23,770 nt of DNA, taken from VAZQ01 sp035300505 (lineage in GTDB: Bacteria > Pseudomonadota > Alphaproteobacteria > Rhizobiales > Xanthobacteraceae). The DNA lies in assembly GCA_035300505.1 (NCBI GenBank), contig DATGVJ010000587.1:1-23770 (forward strand), read 5' to 3'. Below, in pieces: positions 15,927-22,887 of this stretch. Within the stretch, counting starts at the first letter, position 1; every line of letters begins with the position of its first letter. The translations under genes were made by a program, and so were the position numbers. A model generated the notes under the pieces. The model did not search any database. It saw only the letters and a program-made list of their open reading frames with translations, and had not been told where the DNA came from.

Positions 15927-16454
15927 ATGGCCCGCATTTCCCTGATCGAACCAGAACAGCATCCTGAGCTTGAGCCCGTGCTCGCCAAGATCCGGAGCAG
16001 CAGGCGCGGCAACATAATCAACGTCTACAAGCTTTTGCTGCACACGCCGGCCATAGCCGAAGTCTGGCTCGACTTGATCAATGCGGTACGCTGGAAGGTC
16101 GATCTCGACGGCCGGCTCCGTGAAATCGTCATCATTCGCATCGGCTACCTCAACGGCTGCTCATACGTGGTCAATCAACACGTGCCCCTGCATTCCGCGC
16201 CCGAAGGACTGACGCAGGCAGAATGCGATGCGCTTATGGACTGGCGCGCTACCGACAAGTTCAGCGCACGTGAACGCGCGGCGCTCGCATTCGCCGACGC
16301 ATCGACGCGAGACGTCGACGTCCCGGAACCCATATTCGAAGGACTCCGCCGCCATTTCAACGAGCGTCAGATTGTCGAATTGACGGTTCTCGTCGGCACC
16401 TACAATATGCACACACGCATGTGCCAGGCGCTCAAGATCGATCCGCAGAAATGA
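15927..16454 (+). CDS. Carboxymuconolactone decarboxylase family protein
   Basis: 175 residues with the CMD/AhpD-like helical fold pattern: RLREIVIIRIGYLNGCSYVVNQHV at about 63-86, with the conserved H85, then GLTQAE and FSARERAALAFAD and a C-terminal VELTVLVGTYNMHTRMCQAL. The CxxC pair of AhpD peroxidase-type members is absent; only C78 is present in this segment. It therefore belongs with the non-redox CMD-like members whose substrates are mostly unknown. The protein is cytoplasmic. It stands alone on the plus strand, divergent from the toxin-like gene, and converges with the downstream membrane-protein gene. Confidence 0.85.
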   Translation: MARISLIEPEQHPELEPVLAKIRSSRRGNIINVYKLLLHTPAIAEVWLDLINAVRWKVDLDGRLREIVIIRIGYLNGCSYVVNQHVPLHSAPEGLTQAECDALMDWRATDKFSARERAALAFADASTRDVDVPEPIFEGLRRHFNERQIVELTVLVGTYNMHTRMCQALKIDPQK

Positions 16455-16493
16455 CACGATATATCGAAGGTGGGGATGAAGCCCGAGTGACGT

Positions 16494-16988
16494 TCATACC
16501 GGCATCACTGTAAAACCTGTCCACCGACCAAAGACGAACACCAGAATCCAACAGGCCAATGAAATTCCGCCTGCGACCCGGGCTGGCGTTGGCGGTGTGG
16601 GGTTCTTATCCCATTCCTGCACGCCACGAACCGTCATGAACTCGAAGATCAGCATGTTGACCGCGGCGACAATCATGATCAAAAGCTTGATTCGAAAAGT
16701 GGTGGTCACGAAGTAACCGGCAGCCTGGCTGATGAATAGAAGCGAGCCTGTGACCGCCGCCAGGGCAAAGGCTGCCCAGGTCCACTTGAGGATCGGCCTT
16801 GCGAGTTCGGTAAAGGAACGCCTGGTGGAAGCCAGCCCGAGCAGGCGCAAGTCGACCATCGCAATAGTGCCGATCACCAGCGAAATCGCCATAACATGGA
16901 TGACCTCGATGGTCGTGAACACCCATTTTGTCTGGTGAATGAATGTGGCCAACGATCCGGCCTGTAGCCATTCCATAAGGGATTGCAC
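16494..16988 (-). CDS. Small integral membrane protein (DUF6644-like)
   Basis: 164 residues with four predicted membrane segments, roughly at 20-45, 65-90, 95-115 and 135-155. Intramembrane residues include a His in IEVIHVMAISLVIG, a pattern compatible with b-haem binding but not proof of it. I place the start at the GTG at 16988, six bases after GGGAGG; a GTG at 16994 overlaps that ribosome binding site. I recall similar proteins annotated as DUF6644, and hold that loosely. It is divergent from another small membrane-protein pair, across a region with two kinds of repeats. Confidence 0.7.
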   Translation of the reverse strand: MQSLMEWLQAGSLATFIHQTKWVFTTIEVIHVMAISLVIGTIAMVDLRLLGLASTRRSFTELARPILKWTWAAFALAAVTGSLLFISQAAGYFVTTTFRIKLLIMIVAAVNMLIFEFMTVRGVQEWDKNPTPPTPARVAGGISLACWILVFVFGRWTGFTVMPV

Positions 16989-17396
16989 GTTCACCTCCCT
17001 GAACCGGCAATTTATCCGTCGCCTTCAATTGCGACTTGGATATTGTTTTCTTGGGTCTTGTTTTCTTGGGTCTTGTTTTCTTGGGTTTTGTTGTCTTTGG
17101 CCTTGGTGTCCTTCTCGCCAGCGTATAGACCGTCCCGGGGGGTCCATGGCACGCGCGTGGCACACATACGGCACGCACGTGGCAGCTTCCCCAATGTCTG
17201 GCGTACCAGGAGACCCGGTTGCGTCAATGAGACATTTTAGCACTATTCGGGGCTCGCATCCCTTGCTAAATTGAGGCTCCGGGTTGGCAGAGAATGCCCT
17301 CTCTATCCGGTAGAGGCCCCGCTGCAACTGTCCATATTCCGAGATCGGTATTCGAGATCGGCGGGAGCATCATCAGAAGTTTAAGGGTGGGAGGCC
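16989..17396. promoter_or_regulatory. Divergent intergenic region with two repeat classes
   Basis: Holds no gene that I can support. It contains a 15-bp tandem repeat block (17043-17102) and a pair of 15-bp direct repeats, GGCACGCGCGTGGCA (17148-17162) and GGCACGCACGTGGCA (17170-17184), spaced 22 bp from start to start, or about two helical turns. The direct repeats look like paired binding sites for a regulator of one or both divergent membrane-protein units. Confidence 0.5.
17043..17102. repeat. 15-bp tandem repeat, three near-perfect copies plus one degenerate
   Basis: TTGTTTTCTTGGGTC occurs at 17043-17057 and 17058-17072. Copies three (17073-17087, one change) and four (17088-17102, degenerate) follow. 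It lies about 55 bp upstream of the minus-strand membrane-protein gene, so it would fall in its leader or promoter. The 15-bp period keeps an open frame on the minus strand (ENKTQ repeats), probably by chance. Confidence 0.9.
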
Positions 17397-17909
17397 ATGG
17401 ACGCAATCACCGAATTTATTGGGAGCAGCATCTTCTGGCAGATATTGCTTTTCCTTCACTTCATGATGGCTGTGACTCTGCTGGCAGCAGTCACGTTACA
17501 GACAGCGGCGATTTTGATGCCGATGCCACAACCGGCAGGCAATTTGGCCGGCGGCTTTATCGAGCGTATTCGCTCGGCGCCATCACAGTGGTACGTTTTC
17601 GCCATCGTCGTGCTCTACTTGCCGACCTTTTTGCTTGGAGCGTGGGTCTACGTAAAGTACCGGACATATGTTAGAATTCCGATGGAGCAGATCGCGCATT
17701 GGAAAACGGTTGGCTCGTTCGAGTTCAAGGAGCATATTGTGTCGATGGGCGTGGCCCTACTGCCCGCCTATTGGTACTTTTGGCGGCAACCGCTGGTCCC
17801 GGAACACGCCACCATGCGAAAATGGGTGACCCTGTTTCTGGCAGTCTCTGTCTGGTACGCGTTTCTTGTAGGCCACACCGCCAACGATTTCCGTGGAGTT
17901 GGATCATGA
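17397..17909 (+). CDS. Hypothetical integral membrane protein, 170 aa
   Basis: Four predicted membrane segments (about 13-42, 65-88, 107-125 and 137-155). Several His residues sit in or at the ends of helices: LLFLHFMMAV, KEHIVSMGVALLPAYW and LVGHTANDF. The product resembles small cytochrome-b-like or DUF6644-like membrane proteins in character, but I recognise no exact family. GGGAGG lies very close to the ATG. The stop overlaps the next ATG (ATGA), so translation is coupled to the 207-residue membrane protein downstream. Both probably form one membrane complex, perhaps with the divergent 164-residue protein. Confidence 0.72.
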   Translation: MDAITEFIGSSIFWQILLFLHFMMAVTLLAAVTLQTAAILMPMPQPAGNLAGGFIERIRSAPSQWYVFAIVVLYLPTFLLGAWVYVKYRTYVRIPMEQIAHWKTVGSFEFKEHIVSMGVALLPAYWYFWRQPLVPEHATMRKWVTLFLAVSVWYAFLVGHTANDFRGVGS

Positions 17910-18529
17910 CGCAAACCCTGGATGCAAGCCAACGGGTAGCCGACCTCGGCACGTCCCAAAGCACCTCCCAAGCGATCAAAGCGGCGGCTTCCACAGAGGC
18001 AGCCACAACCGACAAACTGGCCATTTTCACAATCACGTTCGGCATCGCGTTCGCGATTCTCTATACGCAGTTCGAACGATTGAATTGGCCATTTTTTACC
18101 TATCATCCGGCCGTCGGCAAGATCGATTTCTGGATGCAAGCGCAGCGCAGCGGCGAAGGTCCGCCGATGTATTGGTACGGCTGGCTCGCGCTTTCCTTTC
18201 CTGGCGCAGCCATTTTGGGTTGGATCGCGACGCTGCTGTCCCCCCGCGCACTGCAGCGAACGACCATTTTTACTTGCACCCTCGCTGTGCTCTGGTCGGT
18301 GATCTACGCCGTTGGGATCTATATGGACGAGCGGACCAGTTTCGACACCGACCTGGTGAAGACAATAGGTTGGGTGTCCGGAATTCCAGCACTGGCAGGG
18401 GCCGGCGCCTTGAGCTATTTCGTCCCTATCCAATGGGTGGAGCGCTTGTGGACCCGATGGGTACTGATCATGCCGATCTGGGGGCTCATAATCCTCGGCT
18501 ATTCGCTCAAGAGTTACTTTATGAGGTAG
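17906..18529 (+). CDS. Hypothetical integral membrane protein, 207 aa
   Basis: After a soluble, Ser/Thr/Ala-rich N-terminus of about 37 residues there are five predicted membrane segments, from LAIFTITFGIAFAILYTQF to IMPIWGLIILGYSLKSYF. The start is the ATG at 17906, overlapping the previous stop by ATGA; more upstream ATGs in this frame lie inside the preceding gene. I recognise no family. WPFFTYHP and MYWYGWLALSFPG, between and within helices, are the most distinctive segments. Coupling to the preceding gene suggests a two-subunit membrane unit. Confidence 0.72.
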   Translation: MTQTLDASQRVADLGTSQSTSQAIKAAASTEAATTDKLAIFTITFGIAFAILYTQFERLNWPFFTYHPAVGKIDFWMQAQRSGEGPPMYWYGWLALSFPGAAILGWIATLLSPRALQRTTIFTCTLAVLWSVIYAVGIYMDERTSFDTDLVKTIGWVSGIPALAGAGALSYFVPIQWVERLWTRWVLIMPIWGLIILGYSLKSYFMR

Positions 18530-18704
18530 CCCGTTGGTGCCGAAGTGCCCCCACTCGAAGGCCATAAACCCAGTAGCAATGTCTTGTCGAAGTAGAGTAG
18601 AATTGTCCGGTAGCGGCCGCGTGCCGATCCAAGTTGGACCACCGGGTTCATGGACCAAACTTATGTTAACCTAGGCCTGCCGCGGGCCAAAAATGGAGGT
18701 CGGG

Positions 18705-19115
18705 ATGAAATTCCTTGGTCGGCGTACCGGTTGGAAGGCTGGTGCAACTCTCGTAATTTCATGCGTCTTGTCGACAGCCCTTTGGGCAGGTGGATCGGGC
18801 TTCGGAGACGATGACGATGCCGGCGAAGACGAAGGGCCGTCCTATTTCGGCTTCGTCAAAGACGCCAACGGCAGCACCATTCCCGACACCAAAGTGACGG
18901 TCGCCGTTAAGGACCGTGGTGGCGTGGTGACCCGCACCGACGCCCTTGGCGCCTACAAGGTGCCCGGCTTCGGCAAGGAGGTCGAACCCACGGACGTTGA
19001 AATTTCGTGTGAAAAACAAGGATTCAGGCAGGTACGGGTGTTCCGGCGCAATTTGCCTCCGCCCGACTCCAAGATCCCGGTGGAAACAGACTGCCACATG
19101 CAACGCGGCGGCTAG
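18705..19115 (+). CDS. Secreted protein with carboxypeptidase regulatory-like domain
   Basis: 136 residues. A signal peptide (MKFLGRRTGWKAGATLVISCVLSTALWAGG) is followed by an acidic linker (GFGDDDDAGEDEGPS). A short beta-sandwich-like domain then reads YFGFVKDANGSTIPDTKVTVAVKD, RTDALGAYKVPGF and VEISCEKQGF, typical of CarboxypepD_reg/TonB-plug-like sandwich domains. I chose the ATG at 18705 because GGAGGT lies five bases before it; the ATG at 18693 would put the ribosome binding site inside the gene. It likely acts in the periplasm or outside the cell. Binding partner unknown. Two Cys residues may form a disulfide. Confidence 0.72.
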   Translation: MKFLGRRTGWKAGATLVISCVLSTALWAGGSGFGDDDDAGEDEGPSYFGFVKDANGSTIPDTKVTVAVKDRGGVVTRTDALGAYKVPGFGKEVEPTDVEISCEKQGFRQVRVFRRNLPPPDSKIPVETDCHMQRGG

Positions 19116-19365
19116 CACTCGGTTCAACCATAAATTGCACGCGGGAGCGCTCTGCGGCGTATCCACGGATACAGAAAGTTAAAAGCGCACCCCGTTTCCG
19201 ACGAAGCCGGGTGCATATTATTTGTGCAAACGAAGTTGTGAACAAAAATACATCACTATTCGTCCACAACTGAATCCCCCATATGTTGACAACCCTACCC
19301 TTGTGCGAACAATTGAACCGAGGGAACCGGGCTACCGACCCAGGGGACTGGGGCGTGGAGGGGGA

Positions 19366-20031
19366 ATGATCGTCGTTGTGGGACTGGAATTCGAGGCGCG
19401 CATTGCTGCGGGCTTCGAGGCGCAGATTATTTGCAGCGGGGACGGCCGAAATCTGGCAACAAAGCTGTCACGCGCCATTAAGGAGGACTGTCGAGGGCTG
19501 GTCAGCTTCGGTGTTGCAGGCGGCCTCGCCCCACAACTGAAACCGGGGGACTGCGTAGTCGGATCGGCCGTTTTATCCGAATCCGGCCGGGTGGAGATGG
19601 ACCGGCACTGGACACAGGCGCTCCTGCAGACCATCCCGGGCGCAATCTGCGGAACACTCGCGGGAGTGTCGGCACCGGTCGCCGATCCGAGAGCCAAACG
19701 TGCTCTCCATGTCCGGACGGGAGCGGTGGCGGTCGATATGGAATCGCACATCGTCGCCCAGGTCGCAGAAGCACGCGGGCTTCCCGTTGCCGCGATTCGT
19801 GTAATCACCGACCCCTCGGTACGAACCTTGCCGCCCGCTGCCTTCGCGGCGCTGCGCCCCAACGGCACGACCGACATCGCCGCCATGATACGCTTTCTCA
19901 TCCGGCGGCCGAACCAATTGCCCGCGCTGCTCCGCACGGCGCTCGACGCACGCGTGGCGCGCGCAAGTCTCCTGCGAGGCCGCGAGCTGCTGGGGCCAAG
20001 TGTCGGCTTGCCGCAATTACAAAACGCGTGA
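19366..20031 (+). CDS. hpnG: Hopanoid-associated phosphorylase/nucleosidase HpnG
   Basis: 221 residues starting MIVVVGLEFEARIAAGF after GGAGGGGG. SFGVAGGL at 47-54 is the phosphate/ribose-binding loop of purine-nucleoside-phosphorylase-fold enzymes, VDMES at 123-127 holds the ribose-binding Met and Glu, and D149 in VITDPS is the catalytic-type Asp. RTLPPAAFAALRPNG and RPNQLPALLR are HpnG-specific. In hopanoid producers HpnG releases adenine from adenosylhopane on the way to ribosylhopane and bacteriohopanetetrol. I put the start at 19366; upstream codons look non-coding. No squalene-hopene cyclase, hpnH or other hpn gene lies in the window, which is unusual. Confidence 0.85.
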   Translation: MIVVVGLEFEARIAAGFEAQIICSGDGRNLATKLSRAIKEDCRGLVSFGVAGGLAPQLKPGDCVVGSAVLSESGRVEMDRHWTQALLQTIPGAICGTLAGVSAPVADPRAKRALHVRTGAVAVDMESHIVAQVAEARGLPVAAIRVITDPSVRTLPPAAFAALRPNGTTDIAAMIRFLIRRPNQLPALLRTALDARVARASLLRGRELLGPSVGLPQLQNA

Positions 20032-20094
20032 GCGGCATTGCTGTGACCGCGACGCGAACGATTTGACGCTCCTCGCTCTAGTTGCCCGCTTCAA

Positions 20095-20175
20095 TCAAAT
20101 TGAAGGGATGCAAGACCTCTGATTTCGTAGGGGCGGGTTTCAAACCCGCCCCTACAAAGAACCCCTTCATTTTGA
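20095..20175. repeat. Palindromic repeat element A
   Basis: Core is a perfect 14-bp inverted repeat, GTAGGGGCGGGTTT at 20127-20140 against 20142-20155 with a 1-nt centre. A second outer pair (20095-20110 against 20160-20175, 13 of 16 matching) makes a larger imperfect palindrome. The core resembles short dispersed repeats I recall from alphaproteobacteria. Confidence 0.85.
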
Positions 20176-20334
20176 ATGACGCAGCACACTAGCCTTCGCT
20201 TCGTCCTTGGGTTCGTTTCGGCCAAAGCCATTGCCTACGTTTTGCCGAGCGCCGCTACCCTATGCAACTCTGCAGTAGAATGCGGCGCATCGTTCGACGG
20301 TGACGCATGGTGCAAAACCTTGTGATTTATGTGC

Positions 20335-20364
20335 CATCCCCGGATCAAGTCCGAGGACACGCAT
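20335..20364. repeat. Degenerate palindromic remnant (CCCCGGATCAAGTCCGAGG)
   Basis: CGGATCAAGTCCG at 20341-20353 pairs through CGGA/TCCG and sits in a context like the common Rhizobiales CCCCGGATCAAGTCCGGGG repeat. The right flank has decayed. Called from recalled pattern only. Confidence 0.4.
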
Positions 20365-20405
20365 GATGTGCTGACAGTTGTTTCAGGGAGCGGCGTACGC
20401 CGCGC

Positions 20406-20509
20406 CAACGTGCAGGGCGCAATCGCTTTATTGCGCCATCGAGCAACGGCGGTTGACCGCGATAAGCAGCAGCAAGTGGCGCAATAAAGCGATTGCGCCC
20501 TACGCGTTG
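20406..20509. repeat. Palindromic repeat element B with perfect 25-bp arms
   Basis: Arms at 20414-20438 and 20477-20501 are perfect reverse complements (left arm begins AGGGCGCAATCGC). A further CAACG/CGTTG pair at 20406-20410 and 20505-20509 continues the symmetry. The 38-bp centre contains its own palindrome GCGGTTGACCGC (20449-20460). The form is that of a REP/MITE-like element able to fold into a long hairpin. Confidence 0.92.
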
Positions 20510-20544
20510 CCGCTATTTGTGCTTAAATCAAAATGCCGAGTTTT

Positions 20545-20715
20545 GTAGGGTGGGTAAAGGCGCGCAAGCCGTGAACGCGACACATTCTCCATCGGTTCGT
20601 AAGCGCGCCTTTGCCCACGCGTAACGGTGTGCCTGTCCAACGACGCGTGGGCAAAAGCGCCCCAAGGTCGCGTTTTCTGATCGACCATTGTACCAGGCGC
20701 TTTTACCCACCCTAC
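20545..20715. repeat. Palindromic repeat element C, nested double hairpin
   Basis: Terminal arms GTAGGGTGGGTAAAGGCGC (20545-20563) and its complement at 20697-20715 differ at one of 19 positions. Inner arms at 20605-20622 and 20643-20660 differ at one of 18. Inner and outer arms are also related to each other, so each half can fold on its own. The 171-bp unit contains no gene and looks like a MITE or paired REP. Confidence 0.9.
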
Positions 20716-21128
20716 GTCGTGGATGTCGAGCGTCGTCATCTGGAATCGTTCGGCCTCATTTATGGCGCCATATAACCAGCGTTGCAAGAATGCCAAGCTA
20801 TTCCAATCCGGACAATCATCGTGTCGATATTAAGATTGGGCTTCGTCCAAATTCGAATCCGCGTGTCGGCGTGCGGCACCGGCATCTCAAGGACAGTTTC
20901 TCGAAGCACGGTATGAACCCGGATACGACGGCTCGGCGTTTTGATCCGACCGTCAAACCGCGGAGTGCCTCGTTGGCTAACCTCATCCACCGTGTCGACG
21001 GTCAAAGCGGTTTCGCCATCGCAATCCGGCAGTCAGCTCACGGCAACGCAATGAGGCGTCGTGCAAAAGCCTGTCATCTCATCGATTCTAGGTGGATCAA
21101 ACGTAAGCGCATCATCGCCAAAGTGATC
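20716..21128. other. Intergenic region between repeats and DUF2019 gene
   Basis: About 410 bp, AT-richer than the housekeeping part of the window. An 81-codon minus-strand frame at 20760-21005 has no recognisable content and no ribosome binding site. I see no supported gene or terminator. Confidence 0.4.
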
Positions 21129-21494
21129 CTACGTGGGCTTATAATCTCCCTCGTCGAGACCTTCGAGGATGTCTCTTGCATCGGCGGTTTGAAGACTGAA
21201 TTCAGCATTGGCAATCGCACTGATGACCGCTCTCGCCGCCTTCGGAGCCAATGCCAATGTTGTGATCGCAGCCTTGAGCCGCACCTGACCATTGGGATGA
21301 TGGTACAATGGGATCAACGCCGCACGCTGATCACCATCTCGTCTCTTGAGTTCCTCCCTAATTGCGTCCATTTGAACATGGAGACGATTGAACTTTCGTG
21401 AATCGAATTTCCGTATCGCGTTGTCCTGTTCCAATGCAATCTCCGTAAAACGCTTCACCAGTTCAGGGGTCGTCAATTTATTGATGGGCGACAT
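21129..21494 (-). CDS. DUF2019 domain protein, likely immunity partner of the upstream gene
   Basis: 121 residues matching the DUF2019 pattern: LVKRFTEIALEQDNA near the N-terminus, KFNRLHVQMDAIREELKRR, DQRAALIPLYHHPNGQVRLKAA and LALAPKAARAVISAIAN. The last part reads like a short HEAT-type helical repeat. The domain occurs beside toxin-like genes in many proteobacteria, but its biochemical role is not established as far as I know. The start codon shares its A with the stop of the nuclease-like gene (TAATG), which couples translation tightly. Cytoplasmic, no membrane segment. Immunity function is inference from gene order and size. Confidence 0.8.
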   Translation of the reverse strand: MSPINKLTTPELVKRFTEIALEQDNAIRKFDSRKFNRLHVQMDAIREELKRRDGDQRAALIPLYHHPNGQVRLKAAITTLALAPKAARAVISAIANAEFSLQTADARDILEGLDEGDYKPT

Positions 21495-22198
21495 TACTTG
21501 AGCACTCCGTGTTTTTTTAGAACCCTAAGACCAAACCTGTACCGCACCTGAAAACTTGTACCTCGAAGGTGCTTACGCGGCGACATACCAAGCCGATCAT
21601 TATACCGCTGATAGAATCCAGTTATCAGCCTATGCTTCAGTCGGGGAAGTCGGACCTTGTTATGATACCCTTCTATAAACTTTTCGGAGAATCCATCATC
21701 TCTGGCGGATTTCTTCTCGGCGATGTGATGGACATCCGTTCCCGGTCGCTCCTTTGCAACCGCATCCTGCAGCTGTTTCAGGGACTTCGGTGGGTCCCGA
21801 TTGGTCTGTGCGAGTACCCTTTCACTATCAGATGACGAAGTCCGCTTCTTGTTTCCTCGTCCGGCGAAGGCTCCAATAGCTCCAGGCGGTGCGCCACCAG
21901 GTAAGCGGCCCAGCGTGAGCATTGCGAGCGCCATTTTCGTAGGCCATTCTCTGCGCTCTCGCTGGTCTTCGAAAAATGCGCGGCCCTCTGGCATGTCGAG
22001 CGCCGGCTTACCATCAATAAGATACTCTCCTGAGTCAGTCTTCTGCAGTCCCTTTGGGATTGGTACTGGAGGACGCGATGGCAGTTTGAATAGGTCGTAC
22101 AACCCTTGCAAATGACGCTGCAGATCTGTTTCAAGAAAACGGGTGAGCCCGCCCTCGCGTCGCCCGCCGACGGGACGTACAGCGCTTGCTTGCCGCAT
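21494..22198 (-). CDS. Toxin-like protein with C-terminal HHIAEK (HNH-type) nuclease domain
   Basis: 234 residues. The N-terminal 120 residues are polar with Pro-rich and Gly-rich stretches (SRPPVPIPKG at 41-50, GGAPPGAIGAFAGRG at 101-115). The C-terminal domain has DVHHIAEK at 155-162, N180 in YHNKVRLPRLKH (178-189), then SPRKHLRG at 206-213 and GLRVLKKHGVLK to the end. This is the layout of a family I recall from small polymorphic toxin-like proteins, with a His-His pair and a downstream Asn/His fitting an HNH/ENDO VII-like metal-dependent nuclease. The 16 or so codons upstream of the ATG are open but have no ATG, GTG or TTG. It is followed by the TAATG-coupled DUF2019 gene. Confidence 0.72.
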   Translation of the reverse strand: MRQASAVRPVGGRREGGLTRFLETDLQRHLQGLYDLFKLPSRPPVPIPKGLQKTDSGEYLIDGKPALDMPEGRAFFEDQRERREWPTKMALAMLTLGRLPGGAPPGAIGAFAGRGNKKRTSSSDSERVLAQTNRDPPKSLKQLQDAVAKERPGTDVHHIAEKKSARDDGFSEKFIEGYHNKVRLPRLKHRLITGFYQRYNDRLGMSPRKHLRGTSFQVRYRFGLRVLKKHGVLK

Positions 22199-22282
22199 AG
22201 CCGCAATTTCAAACTGATCATACTCGCAAATTAGCGACAGGCGAGCGCCTTAGCCAAAACCCGGAACCGGCAGGCAGCGGAG

Positions 22283-22453
22283 TCAAGATGGCCGCGACTT
22301 CTCATCCATGCTTCCTCCGCCAATTTCGACCTCCTCGTCATCATCGTCGCCTTCTTCAATGTCGAACGGGTCGAAATGACGCTTTTGCGGATGTCTCCAG
22401 CGCATACGTTTACGCGCCGGCAAACGCCGGCGCTCTGTTCGGCGATGTCGCAT
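22283..22453 (-). CDS. Possible small bipolar charged protein, 56 aa
   Basis: This short frame fills most of an otherwise empty gap between the toxin-like gene and the lysis cassette. The first 25 residues are strongly basic (MRHRRTERRRLPARKRMRWR at the start), and the next 20 are acidic (HFDPFDIEEGDDDDEEVEIG). Such abrupt charge partition is unlikely for a random frame. The ribosome binding site is weak (AAAGAG about nine bases before ATG). An in-frame stop lies well upstream, so it is not the end of a longer protein with a standard start. No family recognised. It contains the hairpin sequence GCGCCGGCAAACGCCGGCGC. Confidence 0.45.
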   Translation of the reverse strand: MRHRRTERRRLPARKRMRWRHPQKRHFDPFDIEEGDDDDEEVEIGGGSMDEKSRPS

Positions 22454-22545
22454 GCTTGCGCTCTTTGATTTGGATGAATGTGCTACAAAGCGGAAAGCGC
22501 TATTGGCCCCTACGAGAAACTATTCTGCGGATTGGCGTGGTCGCC

Positions 22546-22884
22546 TCACGCATGGGGCGTAAATCGGTCGATGATGCGATCGAGACGTTCGTTCATTCCG
22601 CGCAATTCCGAACGCAGGCTGTCGAGCGCGGTGGCATAGCGTACTTCGGCAGCAGCAAGATCCTTGTGGCTCGCATAATCGCGTGCGAACCCGATGCGCG
22701 CTTCGGCAAGCTGCGCGGCAACGAGATCGGCCTTTGCCAAAGCAGCCGAAGCAACGGAATACGCTCCTTCGGCCTTGGCATGCGCATCGGCTTCCGCTTT
22801 TCCACGGTTCATCCAGAACGATACGATTGCGATAAGGGAACCGCTGGCTCCGACCAGGGCGCCCCAGCTCAATAGTTCTTGCAT
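22546..22884 (-). CDS. Phage-type membrane-anchored coiled-coil protein, 112 aa
   Basis: One N-terminal membrane segment (about residues 8-26, GALVGASGSLIAIVSFWM) is followed by a long Ala/Glu/Lys-rich helix (about 28-110) with heptad-like spacing. That topology suggests a spanin-like or holin-accessory protein, but I see no specific family motif. It starts 3 bp after the stop of the holin-like gene and is the last gene of the four-gene lysis-type cassette. Function inferred from position and topology only. Confidence 0.7.
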   Translation of the reverse strand: MQELLSWGALVGASGSLIAIVSFWMNRGKAEADAHAKAEGAYSVASAALAKADLVAAQLAEARIGFARDYASHKDLAAAEVRYATALDSLRSELRGMNERLDRIIDRFTPHA

Positions 22885-22887
22885 GGA

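Noticed and set aside
19187..19214. GCACCC/GGGTGC hairpin after the CarboxypepD_reg-like gene as a terminator
   Set aside because: Only six pairs, a long loop, and no clean T-run on either strand.
19157..19271. DnaA-box-like motifs and inverted repeats (GTATCCACGGATAC, TGTGAACAA, TCGTCCACA, AGTTGTG/CACAACT) in an AT-richer patch upstream of hpnG, possibly an origin
   Set aside because: Each match to TTATCCACA is only about 7 of 9, such matches are common by chance, and no dnaA, rpsT, hemE or partition gene is nearby.
20688..21401. Long plus-strand open frame of 237 codons
   Set aside because: It begins inside repeat element C and runs antisense to the DUF2019 gene, and its product has no recognisable features.
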